Positions 38,157 to 51,043 of a stretch of DNA of 64,000 nt are shown here, one piece after another; position 1 is the stretch's first letter; each line of letters begins with the position of its first letter. The notes below the pieces were generated by a model that was not told where the DNA came from, did not search any database, and saw only the letters and a program-made list of their open reading frames with translations. The translations under genes were made by a program, and so were the position numbers. The DNA is taken from assembly GCA_963662155.1 (NCBI GenBank), contig OY759275.1, positions 2,063,501 through 2,127,500 of the forward strand, in the 5' to 3' direction. This stretch comes from Lamellibrachia columna (lineage: Eukaryota > Annelida > Polychaeta > Sabellida > Siboglinidae).

Positions 38157-38533
38157 AGAAACAGGTGACACCTGCTGTAGAATGTGTCAGACTGATCATT
38201 GGCTCCTTTTGTTGGGTAGACTATTTGGCTAACAAGGGATTTTGCACCTCACTTCCGGTAACATTGCCACGTTACCGTATGCGGTTTGATGTGTTTTCTG
38301 TGCGTACAGTCGTTAAAGTACCTCTTTTTATAAGAAATCCATATATATTTTTAATGACAAGTAGGTATAGTGAAAGTTTATTCATTGGGACATTTGTGTA
38401 AGGTCATAGTATTCGGATTACGCATCGCAACGCCGAGATACGGATGTTGAAAGGTGAGTGGAGTCATTCCTAGTTGCATACCCTTTTATATATATATTAG
38501 TTACAGGGGCTCAAGCTGATTCAGTTGCCCGTG
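38157..38533. other. Spacer between array and gypsy relic
   Basis: Short (TA)n near 38488; otherwise unrecognised. The first in-frame pol codons begin about 38515. Confidence 0.4.
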
Positions 38534-39735
38534 GTCTGGGCCACCACGTCACCGTCACCGGTATCGAGTCACTGCCCGGTCAGGTCGACACCATCGACTG
38601 TCTGGGCCACCACGTCACCGCCACCGGTATCGAGCCACTACCCGGTCAGGTCGACACCATTGACTGTCTGGGCCACCACGTCACCGCCACCGGTATCGAC
38701 CCACTGCCCGGTCACGTCGACGCCATCGACTGTCTGGGCCACCACGTCACCGCCACCGGTATCGAGCCACTGCCCGGTCAGGTCGACACCATCGACTGTC
38801 TGGGCCACCACGTCACCGCCACCGGTATCGAGCCACTGCCCGGTCACGTCGACACTATCGACTGTCTGGGCCACCACGTCACCGTCACCGGTATCGAGTC
38901 ACTGCCCGGTCACGCGAAGCCATCGACTGTCTGGGCCACTGCCCGGTCGCGTCGACGCCATCAATCGGTTCCCTGCGCCAACAGATAAGAAGGGACTGCA
39001 GGTGTTTTTGGGCATGCTGACCTTTTTACCCCCGTTTCGTTCCTCACGTTGCCCACCTCCCGCACCCGCTCCACGACGCCCTGAAAGGTGGAGGAATTAA
39101 AGTCCCTGACATGGATGAAGGCGATGACCAACGCTTTTTGCGCAACAAAGACCGCCTGGGCTACAGCCACACTTCTTGTCCACCCGAAACACGCGGCTAC
39201 GACAAGTATCACCGTCGACGCTTCGCCGACAGCTATCGGCGCATCGCTGGACCAGTACACAGACAGAAACTGGCAGCCACTCGCTTTCTTCTCACGGTCA
39301 CTCACGCCCGCCGAGACGAGATATAACGCCTTCGACCCGGAAGTGTTGGCTCCCTGCGAGGCAGTGCGTCATTTCTGTTACTTCCTGGAACGACGTATTT
39401 ATCACGTTTACATGGACCACAGGCCGCTGACGTTCGCGTTCAGCAGCATCGTTGACAGATCCTCGCGACAGACTCGACACCTCTCGTTTATCGCCGAATT
39501 CACAACGGATGTACGGCCCGTGCCTGGCAAGGATAACGTCGTCTCAGACGCACTCCCTAGAGTGCGCATTGAAGATGACTCGCCATCTCCCACAGCCGTC
39601 ACGGCTATCACAAGGGACAACCTAACTGTTCACGATCGTCGATCGGTTCACGCGGTGGCCCGAGGCAATAGCGATGACAGACGCCACGGCGCTTTCGATT
39701 GTAGGCACGGTTGTCTGCAAGCTGCCATTTATATT
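38519..39735 (+). pseudogene. Ty3/gypsy pol relic (RT thumb, RNase H, integrase fragment)
   Basis: Broken remains of an LTR-retrotransposon polyprotein. In order: a GHHVTATGIEPLPGQVD segment (RT-RNase H connection) tandemly amplified; then FPAPTDKKGLQVFLGMLTF; then, frameshifted, residues matching PHVAHLPHPLHDALKGGG; then from 39088 a recognisable RNase H domain with VDASPTAIGASLDQ, PLAFFSRSLTPAETRYNAFD, MDHRPLTF, RQTRHLSFIAEF and VPGKDNVVSDAL. After about 39634 the frame jumps directly to VDRFTRWPEAIAMTDATA, part of the integrase core, so the integrase N-terminus and linker are deleted. Homology stops near 39728. No LTRs were found. Dead copy; the family is clear, the clade uncertain. Confidence 0.9.
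38534..38965 (+). repeat. 66-bp minisatellite made from gypsy pol codons
   Basis: Six full copies plus a shortened one, unit gtctgggccaccacgtcacc then gccaccggtatcgagccact and gcccggtcaggtcgacacca tcgact. It encodes LGHHVTATGIEPLPGQVDTI plus DC in the pol frame, and the array exits in register into the downstream pol sequence. A one-base loss near 38911 shifts the last copy. Confidence 0.95.
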
Positions 39736-39908
39736 GGCAAGGAAAGCTATTAGATTGCGTGCGAAATCATCCAAACTTGCTAAAGCGAATGGAAAAGCCC
39801 AGGGCAAGTCATCGCGTCGTTCGCGGTCAGCCTCAGCCTCTGGTCTGAGTCACGAAGATGGAGGATTGTATTTACGATCTTATTAGTCATTGCTACTGGG
39901 GTGTTGAT
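39736..39908. other. Short spacer
   Basis: No feature recognised. Confidence 0.4.
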
Positions 39909-40113
39909 GTTCGCACCCCCGTGCCGTACGTTCGCACCCCCGTGCCGTACGTTCGCACCCCCGTGCCGTACGTTCGCACCCCCGTGCCGTACGTTCGCAC
40001 CCCCGTGCCGTACGTTCGCACCCCGTGCCGTACGTTCGCACCCCGTGCCGTACGTTCGCACCCCCGTGCCGTACGTTCGCACCCCCGTGCCGTACGTTCG
40101 CACCCCCGTGCCG
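39909..40113. repeat. 21-bp minisatellite, about 10 copies
   Basis: Unit cgcacccccgtgccgtacgt then t. Two copies have lost one C (20 bp), breaking the reading frame. Contains the palindrome cgtacg. Confidence 0.96.
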
Positions 40114-40275
40114 TACGGCATGTGAAGGTTCGTCGTCAACCCGACTGCCTTTGACCACGACAAAGTAAGACTACATTTGTCCGTGTTTCGTTTTTATAGA
40201 AATCTGTCATTTGATTTGTCGATTAGAACTGATGTCTAGTTTCACGAGTCAGCACCCCCTCGGCTTTCGTTGGGT

Positions 40276-42326
40276 AGACTAGCTCTTTTTAGAACTATTA
40301 ACACGTCATAAGTTAAAATCCTCCACCCAAATCAGTATGATTTCAGAGCTGAATATTCTACCGAACTGGCAATATCTGAATTAGTTGACAGAATATACTT
40401 AAATCTTGACAAAAAAAGTTTACCACTGGCAATATTTCTAGATCTGTCAAAGGCTTTTGACACAATCGATCATAAAATCCTTATCAACAAACTCAAACAT
40501 TATGGCATACAAAATACTGAACTAGAATGGTTTAAAAGCTATCTACTGCACAGACAGCAATACGTGGAATTCAGCAACATAAAATCACCCTTGGAAACGA
40601 TTACTACTGGAGTCCCCCAAGGTTCAATTCTAGGGCCATTATTATTCCTAATATACACCAATGATCTAGCAACAGCAAGCACCAATTTCTGTCCAATCAT
40701 GTATGCAGATGATACCACCCTGCTGAGCACACTAAATACATTTACAAATGATCAAACGAATGAATTGGCTACATCCAACAACATCAATTCAGAATTGATT
40801 AGAATAACAGACTGGTTAGCAGTAAATAAACTGTCCCTGAATGCTGCAAAAACAAAAATGATGATTTTTCACCATAAACAGAGAAAATTAAAGAACCACG
40901 AAGTACCTAACATTAAAATAAATAATACACCGGTTGAACGGGTGACACAATTTAAATTTCTTGGAGTCATAATAGACTCCAACTTAACATGGTCTCCTCA
41001 TCAAAACTTCATCGCCAGCAAACTATCAAGGATATGTGGAATTCTCTCTAGATTAAAACACTACATACCAATACACATCCTAAAGATAATATATTCTTCG
41101 CTATTTATGTCACACCTGCGCTATGGTATATTAGCATGGGGCGGACAAATAAACAAACGAATAAACAAACTACAAAAGCAAGCAATTAGATCTATATCAA
41201 ACAGTAAATATAATTCACACAGTACACCTTTATTCAAAGAACTAGAACTGTTAAAAGCAGATGACCTCTTTAAGCTGTCATGCATGACATTTTTCTACAG
41301 ATACAAAAATGGAACCATTCCAGAATATTTTGAAGACATGTTCACTGGTAATGAAAATGTATCATCTAGACCAAAAAGACAAAGAAAGGCACCACAACGC
41401 TTTACCGATATAATAAATAATTTTCCCCCAAACTATGATTTTAACATCCAAATTAAACAAACTAATACAATATACTGCCGCCTTTGTATCAGACATACAA
41501 TACCAAAATTACTTCAAGAAAACTTTCTTCCACAAATTGCCATGGAGAAAATTAACACCCATTCGTATCAAGGCTTTGTGAATTACTCCAAAAAATATAT
41601 CATAAGTAAATATGACTTGGAATGTAATATTAGTAACTGCTACATCTGCAAAAAGAATATGCCAGCTGAAGCCTAGAAATGTATGGTATGCCTTCGTCAT
41701 CATTATCATGTTATCATGATAAACTGCATTACTTAATAATTCATAGCTCTGTAATATAATATTATACTGAATATTCATTCAGTAATATTATCACTACAAT
41801 TTTTTTATTATTATCAAAACAGCTGGTTTTTGAGTTCCTCACAATATAATTTGTAACTAATAAATTTGGAACTAATGTATTATTTTTAGTGTCAAGATTT
41901 TAATTGTATTTTTACAAGAATAATGTATTTATCCTTTCTGTATTATTTAACTTCTCTGTAATTATTATAGGATAATATTGATAACTATATTCGATTCACA
42001 TTTTATTCACATTTATACATACGAAAAAAAAAAAGTATTCACATTATTTGCACTATATGTATTTTTTCTAGTATTATTAGCACTGTTATATTTGTAGGCA
42101 AAGTTAGCAACTCCACATCTATTTGTATATGTACTCTAGTCAAACAGCAGTAATAATGATTACTGCACCATACGTAGTCATAGGGAGGCTTGTACGATAG
42201 CGATCTCTCAGGTCTTAGTGCAGGCCTCCCTGGATCATCAAAACTATGTAAAATATGTACAAACTGTTATTTTGACTCTGTATGTATGATCTAAACAAAT
42301 AAACTTCACTTCACTTCACTTCACTA
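40276..42326 (+). mobile_element. 5'-truncated non-LTR retrotransposon (CR1/Jockey-like)
   Basis: Contains the 3' part of a LINE ORF2, an approximately 630-bp 3' UTR and a microsatellite tail of (CTTCA) units at 42304-42326 directly after aataaa. The 3' UTR has a stem-loop (gggaggc...gcctccc, 42183-42230) near its end. Homology begins about 40276, so the endonuclease and start of RT are missing, the usual 5' truncation of target-primed reverse transcription. No target duplication was found. Confidence 0.88.
40312..41676 (+). CDS. Non-LTR reverse transcriptase, nearly intact fragment
   Basis: Open for 454 codons. The RT core is present with ILHPNQYDFRAEYSTELA; motif A FLDLSKAFDTIDH; motif B TGVPQGSILGPLLF; the catalytic box YADDTTLL; and FKFLGVIIDSNLTW. 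Beyond the RT come helical thumb sequence and a C-terminal segment with IRHTIPKLL and a terminal CNISNCYICKKN. An in-frame TAA at 40309-40311 interrupts the upstream homologous sequence, so this is a truncated, recently inserted copy rather than a working gene. The preserved catalytic aspartates suggest little time for decay. The first Met at 40564 has no significance. Function in family: copying element RNA into DNA at a nicked target. Confidence 0.88.
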   Translation, partial: VKILHPNQYDFRAEYSTELAISELVDRIYLNLDKKSLPLAIFLDLSKAFDTIDHKILINKLKHYGIQNTELEWFKSYLLHRQQYVEFSNIKSPLETITTGVPQGSILGPLLFLIYTNDLATASTNFCPIMYADDTTLLSTLNTFTNDQTNELATSNNINSELIRITDWLAVNKLSLNAAKTKMMIFHHKQRKLKNHEVPNIKINNTPVERVTQFKFLGVIIDSNLTWSPHQNFIASKLSRICGILSRLKHYIPIHILKIIYSSLFMSHLRYGILAWGGQINKRINKLQKQAIRSISNSKYNSHSTPLFKELELLKADDLFKLSCMTFFYRYKNGTIPEYFEDMFTGNENVSSRPKRQRKAPQRFTDIINNFPPNYDFNIQIKQTNTIYCRLCIRHTIPKLLQENFLPQIAMEKINTHSYQGFVNYSKKYIISKYDLECNISNCYICKKNMPAEA

Positions 42327-42429
42327 CTGATACAATTAAACTCATCATTTATTTTGTTAAGAAACTTCTTAAACAATTTTTTTATATCTAATTTGTGTCT
42401 AGATTAATCTGTGTAAAACTGGACAGAAC

Positions 42430-42960
42430 AAAACAATATGGAACTCAATAGCAACACATTTGAGTGTATGCGATATGGATCCAATACAACACTCCAGGCA
42501 CTCACAGACTATACAACAGACACTGGTAGAATGATACAAGAAAAGGACAGTGTGAAAGACTTAATTGGGTGTCACCATGACTACTGGTGGCACCTTCAAG
42601 AAGCACATCCAGCATGCAGTCTCTGAAGCCAAGAGGCAGTCTCTGAAGCCAAGAGGCAGCGTGGGTGGATACTGAGAACATTTGGTACTAGACAAGTATT
42701 CCTCATGCTCACTCTATAGAAGTCACTTGTACAGTGTAAGCTGGATTACTGTAGTCAGCTGTGGTGTCCCACAGAGACTGCAGATATCCAAACAGTCGAT
42801 ATGGTTCAGAGGTTATTTCTACAGAAATTGCCAGGAATGAGCCAACTGTTATACTGGGACAACTAAACCACTTCCAACGTTATCCCCAGAAGAGACTCAG
42901 AGAGCAGATGGGCTCACTAGTAGAATCATAGCTAAGTGGCACATCAGACGAGGCCGGGAA
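42430..42960 (+). pseudogene. Second, decayed LINE reverse-transcriptase fragment
   Basis: A different non-LTR element from the one just upstream. First frame (from 42438): MELNSNTFECMRYGSNT...IQEKDSVKDL, matching the FNxxKFExLRYG region that follows the catalytic core. It then frameshifts near 42565 to GVTMTTGGTFKKHIQHAVSE. A further frame reads VFLMLTL*KSLVQCKLDYCS then QLWCPTETADIQTVDMVQR. Stops and frameshifts show it is dead. A short duplication (agccaagaggcagtctctga, 42627-42660) lies inside. The 21-bp giant array begins about 10 bp after homology fades. Confidence 0.82.
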
Positions 42961-42970
42961 TGCATAATGC

Positions 42971-45900
42971 CCAAGTGTGCATCCCTGTAACTCAAGTGGG
43001 CATCCCTGTAACTCAAGTGGGCATCTCTGTAACACAAGTGTGCATCCCTGTAACTCAAGTGTTCACCCCTGTAACTCAAGTGGGCATCCCTGTAACTCAA
43101 GTGGGCATCCCTGTAACTCAAGTGTGCATCCCTGTAACTCAAGTGGGCATCCCTGTAACTCAAGTGGGCATCCCTGTAACTCAAGTGGGCATCCCTGTAA
43201 CTCAAGTGGGCATCCCTGTAACTCAAGTGTGCATCTCTGTAACTCAAGTGGGCATCCCTGTAACTCAAGTGGGCATCCCTGTAACTCAAGTGGGCATCCC
43301 TGTAACTCAAGTGTGCATCTCTGTAACTCAAGTGGGCATCCTTGTAACTCAAGTGGGCATCCCTGTAACTCAAGTGTGCATCCCTGTAACTCAAGTGTGC
43401 ATCTCTGTAACTCAAGTGGGCATCCCTGTAACTCAAGTGGGCATCCCTGTAACTCAAGTGTGCATCCCTGTAACTACAATGTGCATCTCTGTAACTCAAG
43501 TGGGCATCTCTGTAACTCAAGTGGGCATCCCTGTAACTCAAGTGGACATCCCTGTAACTCAAGTGTGCATCCCTGTAACTCAAGTGGGCATCTCTGTAAC
43601 TCAAGTGGGCATCTCTGTAACTCAAGTGGGCATCCCTGTAACTCAAGTGGGCATCTCTGTAACTCAAGTGGGCATCTCTGTAACTCAAGTGGGCATCCCT
43701 GTAACTCAAGTGGGCATCCCTGTAACTCAAGTGGGCATCCCTGTAACTCAAGTGTGCATCTCTGTAACTCAAGTGGGCATCCTTGTAATTCAAGTGGGCA
43801 TCCCTGTAACTCAAGTGTGCATCCCTGTAACTCAAGTGTGCATCTCTGTAACTCAAGTGGACATCCCTGTAACTCAAGTGGGCATCCCTGTAACTCAAGT
43901 GTGCATCCCTGTAACTACAATGTGCATCTCTGTAACTCAAGTGGGCATCTCTGTAACTCAAGTGTGCATCCCTGTAACTCAAGTGGACATCCCTGTAACT
44001 CAAGTGTGCATCCCTGTAACTCAAGTGGGCATCTCTGTAACTCAAGTGGGCATCTCTGTAACTCAAGTGGGCATCCCTGTAACTCAAGTGGGCATCTCTG
44101 TAACTCAAGTGGGCATCCCTGTAACTCAAGTGTACATCGCTGTAACTCAAGTGGGCATCCATGTAACTCAAGTGGGCATCTCTGTAACTCAAATGTACAT
44201 CCCTGTAACTCAAGTGGGCATCTCTGTAACTCAAGTGGGCATCTCTGTAACTCAAGTGGGCATCCCTGTAACTCAAGTGGGCATCTCTGTAACTCAAGTG
44301 TGCATCTCTGTAACTCAAGTGTGCATCCCTGTAACTCAAGTGGGCATCTCTGTAACTCAAGTGGGCATCCCTGTTACTCAAGTGTGCATCCCTGTTACTC
44401 AAGTGGGCATCTCTGTAACTCAAGTGTGCATCCCTGTAACTCAAGTGGGCATCTCTGTAACTCAAGTGGGCATCCCTGTAACTCAAGTGGGCATCCCTGT
44501 AACTCAAGTGGGCATCCCTGTAACTCAAGTGTGCATCCCTGTAACTCAAGTGTACATCTCTGTAACTCAAGTGGGCATCTCTGTAACTCAAGTGGGCATC
44601 TCTGTAACTCAAGTGGGCATCCCTGTAACTACAATGTGCATCTCTGTAACTCAAGTGGGCATCTCTGTAACTCAAGTGGGCATCTCTGTAACTCAAGTGG
44701 GCATCTATGTAACTCAAGTGGGCATCCCTGTAACTTAAGTGGGCATCCCTGTAACTCAAGTGGGCATCCCTGTAACTCAAGTGGGCATCTCTGTAACTCA
44801 AGTGGGCATCCCTGTAACTCAAGTGGGCATCCCTGTTACTCAAGTGTACATCTCTGTAACTCAAGTGGGCATCCCTGTTACTCAAGTGTGCATCCCTGTA
44901 ACTCAAGTGGGCATCTCTGTAACTCAAGTGGGCATCCCTGTAACTCAAGTGGGCATCCCTGTTACTCAAGTGTACATCTCTGTAACTCAAGTGGGCATCC
45001 CTGTTACTCAAGTGTACATCCCTGCAACTCAAGTGTGCATCTCTGTAACTCAAGTGGGCATCTCTGTAACTCAAGTGGGCATCTCTGTAACTCAAGTGGG
45101 CATCTATGTAACTCAAGTGGGCATCTCTGTAACTCAAGTGGGCATCTCTGTAACTCAAGTGTGCATCTCTGTAACTCAAGTGGGCATCTCTGTAACTCAA
45201 GTGGGCATCTCTGTAACTCAAGTGGGCATCCCTGTAACTCAAGTGTACATCTCTGTAACTCAAGTGGGCATCCCTGTAACTCAAGTGTGCATCCCTGTTA
45301 CTCTAGTGTACATCTCTGTAACTCAAGTGGGCATCTCTGTAACTCAAGTGGGCATCTCTGTAACTCAAGTGGGCATCTCTGTAACTCAAGTGGGCATCTC
45401 TGTAACTCAAGTGTACATCTCTGTAACTCAAGTGGGCATCTCTGTAACTCAAGTGGGCATCTCTGTTACTCAAGTGGGCATCCCTGTAACTCAAGTGGGC
45501 ATCCCTGTAACTCAAGTGTGCATCTCTGTAACCCAAGTGTGCATCCCTGTAACTCAAGTGTGCATCCCTGTTACTCAAGTGGACATCTCTGTTACTCAAG
45601 TGTGCATCCCTGTTACTCAAGTGGGCATCCCTGTAACTCAAGTGGGCATCCCTGTAACTCAAGTGTGCATCTCTGTAACCCAAGTGGGCATCCCTGTAAC
45701 TCAAGTGTGCATCCCTGTTACTCAAGTGTGCATCCCTGTTACTCAAGTGGGCATCCCTGTAACTCAAGTGGGCATCCCTGTAACTCAAGTGTGCATCCCT
45801 GTTACTCAAGTGTGCATCCCTGTTACTCAAGTGGGCATCCCTGTAACTCAAGTGGGCATCCCTGTAACTCAAGTGGGCATCCCTGTAACTCAAGTGTGCA

Positions 45901-47806
45901 TCTCTGTAACCCAAGTGGGCATCCCTGTAACTCAAGTGTGCATCCCTGTTACTCAAGTGTGCATCCCTGTTACTCAAGTGTGCATCCCTGTTACTCAAGT
46001 GTGCATCCCTGTTACTCAAGTGGGCATCCCTGTAACTCAAGTGGGCATCCCTGTAACTCAAGTGTGCATCCCTGTTACTCAAGTGTGCATCCCTGTTACT
46101 CAAGTGTGCATCCCTGTTACTCAAGTGGGCATCCCTGTAACTCAAGTGGGCATCCCTGTAACTCAAGTGGGCATCCCTGTAACTCAAGTGTGCATCTCTG
46201 TAACCCAAGTGTGCATCCCTGTAACTCAAGTGTGCATCCCTGTTACTCAAGTGTGCATCCCTGTTACTCAAGTGGGCATCCCTGAAACTCAAGTGGGCAT
46301 CCCTGTAACTCAAGTGGGCATCCCTGTAACTCAAGTGTGCATCTCTGTAACCCAAGTGTGCATCCCTGTAACTCAAGTGTGCATCCCTGTTACTCAAGTG
46401 TGCATCCCTGTTACTCAAGTGGGCATCCCTGTAACTCAAGTGGGCATCCCTGTAACTCAAGTGTGCATCCCTGTTACTCAAGTGTGCATCCCTGTTACTC
46501 AAGTGTGCATCCCTGTTACTCAAGTGGGCATCCCTGTAACTCAAGTGGGCATCCCTGTAACTCAAGTGGGCATCCCTGTAACTCAAGTGTGCATCTCTGT
46601 AACCCAAGTGTGCATCCCTGTAACTCAAGTGTGCATCCCTGTTACTCAAGTATGCATCCCTGTAACTCAAGTGTGCATCCCTGTTACTCAAGTGTACATC
46701 TCTGTAACTCAAGTGGGCATCCCTGTAACTCAAGTGTTCATCGCTGTAACTCAAGTGGACATCCCTGTAACTCAAGTAGGCATCCCTGTAACTCAAGTGG
46801 GCATCCCCGTAACTCAAGTGGGCATCCCTGTAACTCAAGTGGGCATCCCTGTAACTCAAGTGTTCATCCCTGTAACTCAAGTGGACATCTCTGTAACTCA
46901 AGTGGGCATCTCTGTAACTCAAGTGGGCATCTCTGTAACTCAAGTGGGCATCCCTGTAACTCAAGTGGGCATCCCTGTAACTCAAGTGGGCATCCCCGTA
47001 ACTCAAGTGGGCATCCCTGTAACTCAAGTGGGCATCTCTGTAACTCAAGTGGGCATCCCTGTAACTCAAGTGGGCATCCCTGTAACTCAAGTGGGCATCC
47101 CCGTAACTCAAGTGGGCATCCCTGTAACTCAAGTGGGCATCCCTGTAACTCAAGTGGACATCTCTGTAACTCAAGTGTACATCCCTGTGACTCAAGTGGG
47201 CATCCCTGTAACTCAAGTGGGCATCCCTGTAACTCAAGTGTTCATCGCTGTAACTCAAGTGGACATCCCTGTAACTCAAGTAGGCATCCCTGTAACTCAA
47301 GTGGGCATCCCCGTAACTCAAGTGGGCATCCCTGTAACTCAAGTGGGCATCCCTGTAACTCAAGTGTTCATCCCTGTAACTCAAGTGGACATCTCTGTAA
47401 CTCAAGTGTTCACCCCTGTAACTCAAGTGGGCATCCATGTAACTCAAGTGGGCATCCCTGTAACTCAAGTGTGCATCCCTGTAACTCAAGTGGGCATCCC
47501 TGTAACTCAAGTGGGCATCTCTGTAACTCAAGTGGGCATCCCTGTAACTCAAGTGTACATCCCTGTAACTCAAGTGCACATCCCCGTAACTCAAGTGGGC
47601 ATCCCCGTAACTCAAGTGGGCATCCCTGTAACTCAAGTGGGCATCCCTGTAACTCAAGTGGGCATCCCTGCAACTCAAGTGGGCATCCCTGTAACTCAAG
47701 TGGGCATCCCCGTAACTCAAGTGGGCATCCCTGTAACTCAAGTGGGCATCCCTGTAACTCAAGTGGGCATCCCTGCAACTCAACTGGGCATCCCTGTAAC
47801 TCAAAT
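42971..47806. repeat. 21-bp minisatellite, about 230 copies (4.8 kb)
   Basis: Unit gtgggcatccctgtaactca then a. No net frame-breaking indel over 4.8 kb, so frames of 600-1100 codons stay open (VTQVGIP on plus, HLSYRDA on minus). Variation is limited to a few positions (gtgggc/gtgtgc, ccctg/ctctg, taact/ttact). The rare acccaag variant recurs at 45531, 45678, 45909, 46203, 46350 and 46602, always a multiple of 21 bp apart, showing segmental copying. Not considered coding. Confidence 0.98.
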
Positions 47807-48294
47807 GCATTCTTTGTCGTTCAAAATACGCACACCTCGCCCTGGTTAATACCGCATCCACGCTGATGGCAGTCTACGTTAAACAGGGCATCTGTCCATA
47901 CCTCCGTGTGCCGTACCCAGCGACCGCGCCTGTATGTGTGCGTGGTCAACGGTGACCACACAGTAAACACGCTGATGTCTGTTGATCAACACATCCGACC
48001 AGCCAACAGCCTTGACCTTTTAAAGCAGTGCAACATCGCTCGAGAAATCCACACGGGGAAGAAAGCTACTAACAGACATGTTAAGATCAGATACCTACAA
48101 CTACGTGTAACAACAGACAATCGCACAGCTGTAACGATGATGTCAACGTCACAGCATGACACACATATACTAGTGTAGAGCGGGGGTTGACTGCAGTATT
48201 GAAATATAACGTGATCGCCCGCGTGACAAAATACCACATAACTCTGAGGAGTGTGGAAGTTAACGCTGTCTAGCATTACAAGCGTGAAAGGGCT
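47807..48294. mobile_element. Dispersed ~490-bp repeat, copy 1, abutting two arrays
   Basis: Starts gcattctttg(t)cgttcaaaa and ends gaaagggct. Matches 56114-56615 along its length with many substitutions and small indels, in the same orientation. Left edge touches the 21-bp array, right edge the (GTAT)n tract. No coding content or terminal repeats identified, so its class is unknown. Confidence 0.8.
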
Positions 48295-49860
<1,566 letters not shown>

Positions 49861-49879
49861 TTTTCTAGAAAGGGAGGCG

Positions 49880-50390
49880 TTTCAGTTTTAAAGCTGTCAT
49901 TCCAATATGTAGAGGAGAACAATACAAAAAGGAAGCTTTTAGTAAATCATCAGTAGCAGTGAGAACGATAGGAAAGAGAGTTGGTGCAACTCCACAGCCT
50001 TGAGTAATTCCTGTCTGGATAACGACAGGAAAGAGAGTTGGTGCAACTCCACAGCCTTGAGTAATTCCTGTCTGGATAACGACAGGAAAGAGAGTTGGTG
50101 CAACTCCACAGCCTTGAGTAATTCCTGTCTGGATAACGACAGGAAAGAGAGTTGGTGCAACTACACAGCCTTGAGTAATTCCTGTCTGGATAACGACAGT
50201 TTCCGTTTTGAGTTTCATTGCTGAGTCAAATTGCACGCATGTTGTAGTGTTGAATTCAAACAGTTATGACACATTTTAGCGGCAGCTAGATTTGAGGAGC
50301 AATTTCCATAGAGCGTCGCTACTGATGCAGTCAAAAGTGTTTTTGAGAACGATTAAGCCAAGCACATTACACAGAGGCCGATGTTGTGCA
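49880..50390 (-). pseudogene. Antisense LINE reverse-transcriptase relic
   Basis: Reading the minus strand from about 50370 downward gives FDCISSDALWKLLLKSSCR, then after stops MKLKTETVVIQTGITQGCVV then APTLFP. This matches the RT core of a widespread non-LTR family, where the segment reads like (T)VSRDxLWKxLxKxGCP...TGVxQGCVLAPTLF. Two in-frame stops and loss of the catalytic downstream box mark it as dead. The QGC...PTLF piece is amplified as a 57-bp array. It belongs to a family distinct from the 40.3-kb element. Confidence 0.78.
49975..50203 (-). repeat. 57-bp minisatellite made from LINE RT codons
   Basis: About four copies of a 19-codon unit, VIQTGITQGCGVAPTLFPV on the minus strand, in the frame of the flanking RT relic. 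The first copy in that direction keeps the ancestral QGCVV; later copies share QGCGV. Confidence 0.92.
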
Positions 50391-50944
50391 GTTGAAATGG
50401 ACGGTAAATGTCATGTCTGTTGTACATGCCATGAAGGACCGATATGAATCCTCTTTGCGCTTCCGGGCGGGTTTCCTCGGTTTGGTGAACAATCGATGGA
50501 GAAGGATTCGGGTCGAACGTATTTAATTTCTACGAGGCAACGTCAACCGATGACGTCAGCAGCCACCAACCTGAGGTACTCGCGTTCAGTGCACTGGTCG
50601 CAGTAAAACTCAGCCTCCGCCCATGACCATGATGCGGCGATTAGTGTTAAGGTCTGTTATTTACGCTTTTAAGTACTTTATTTAGTCATGATATTGCGAC
50701 CAAATGTCGATTCCTGCACCGAATGACCATGTGTCGTGTGACGTGTTGTGTGACATGTCGTGTGACCAAGTTCTACGGCATTACCATAGAGTTTCGTTTA
50801 GATATTCGCTATATAATATACATTATTCTTGAATTCTATACACGTATGTACTTCATGTGACTACATGAAGTACATACGTTTATAGGACTAAAGAATAAAT
50901 TATAGCGTGTTTTGTTGTGATTACTATAATAAAATTGTGAGGAA
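50391..50944. other. Unique stretch with a strong hairpin
   Basis: No gene. 50842-50879 forms a perfect 17-bp stem (acgtatgtacttcatgt) with a 4-nt loop, extendable with one mismatch to about 23 bp. A cluster of tgtcgtgtgac-like words occurs at 50730-50765. Confidence 0.6.
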
Positions 50945-51043
50945 AAAATGTCGTGTGGCAAAATATCGTGTGGCTAAATGTCGTAGATCCGGTTCGGGAA
51001 GTAGTGAACGGATGTGATACGCAAGCAGGCCAACAGCTTGCTA
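50945..51043 (+). repeat. 99-bp inverted repeat, left arm
   Basis: Identical, in opposite orientation, to 53033-53131. Its right third is the first unit of the 43-bp array that follows. Confidence 0.95.

Noticed and set aside
42897..47866. Open frames of 500-1100 codons over the 21-bp array
   Set aside because: They follow from a 7-codon unit lacking stops in several frames on both strands; no splice or domain evidence.
47906..48178. 90-codon frame in the dispersed repeat
   Set aside because: Not preserved in the second copy at 56.1-56.6 kb, where indels break it.
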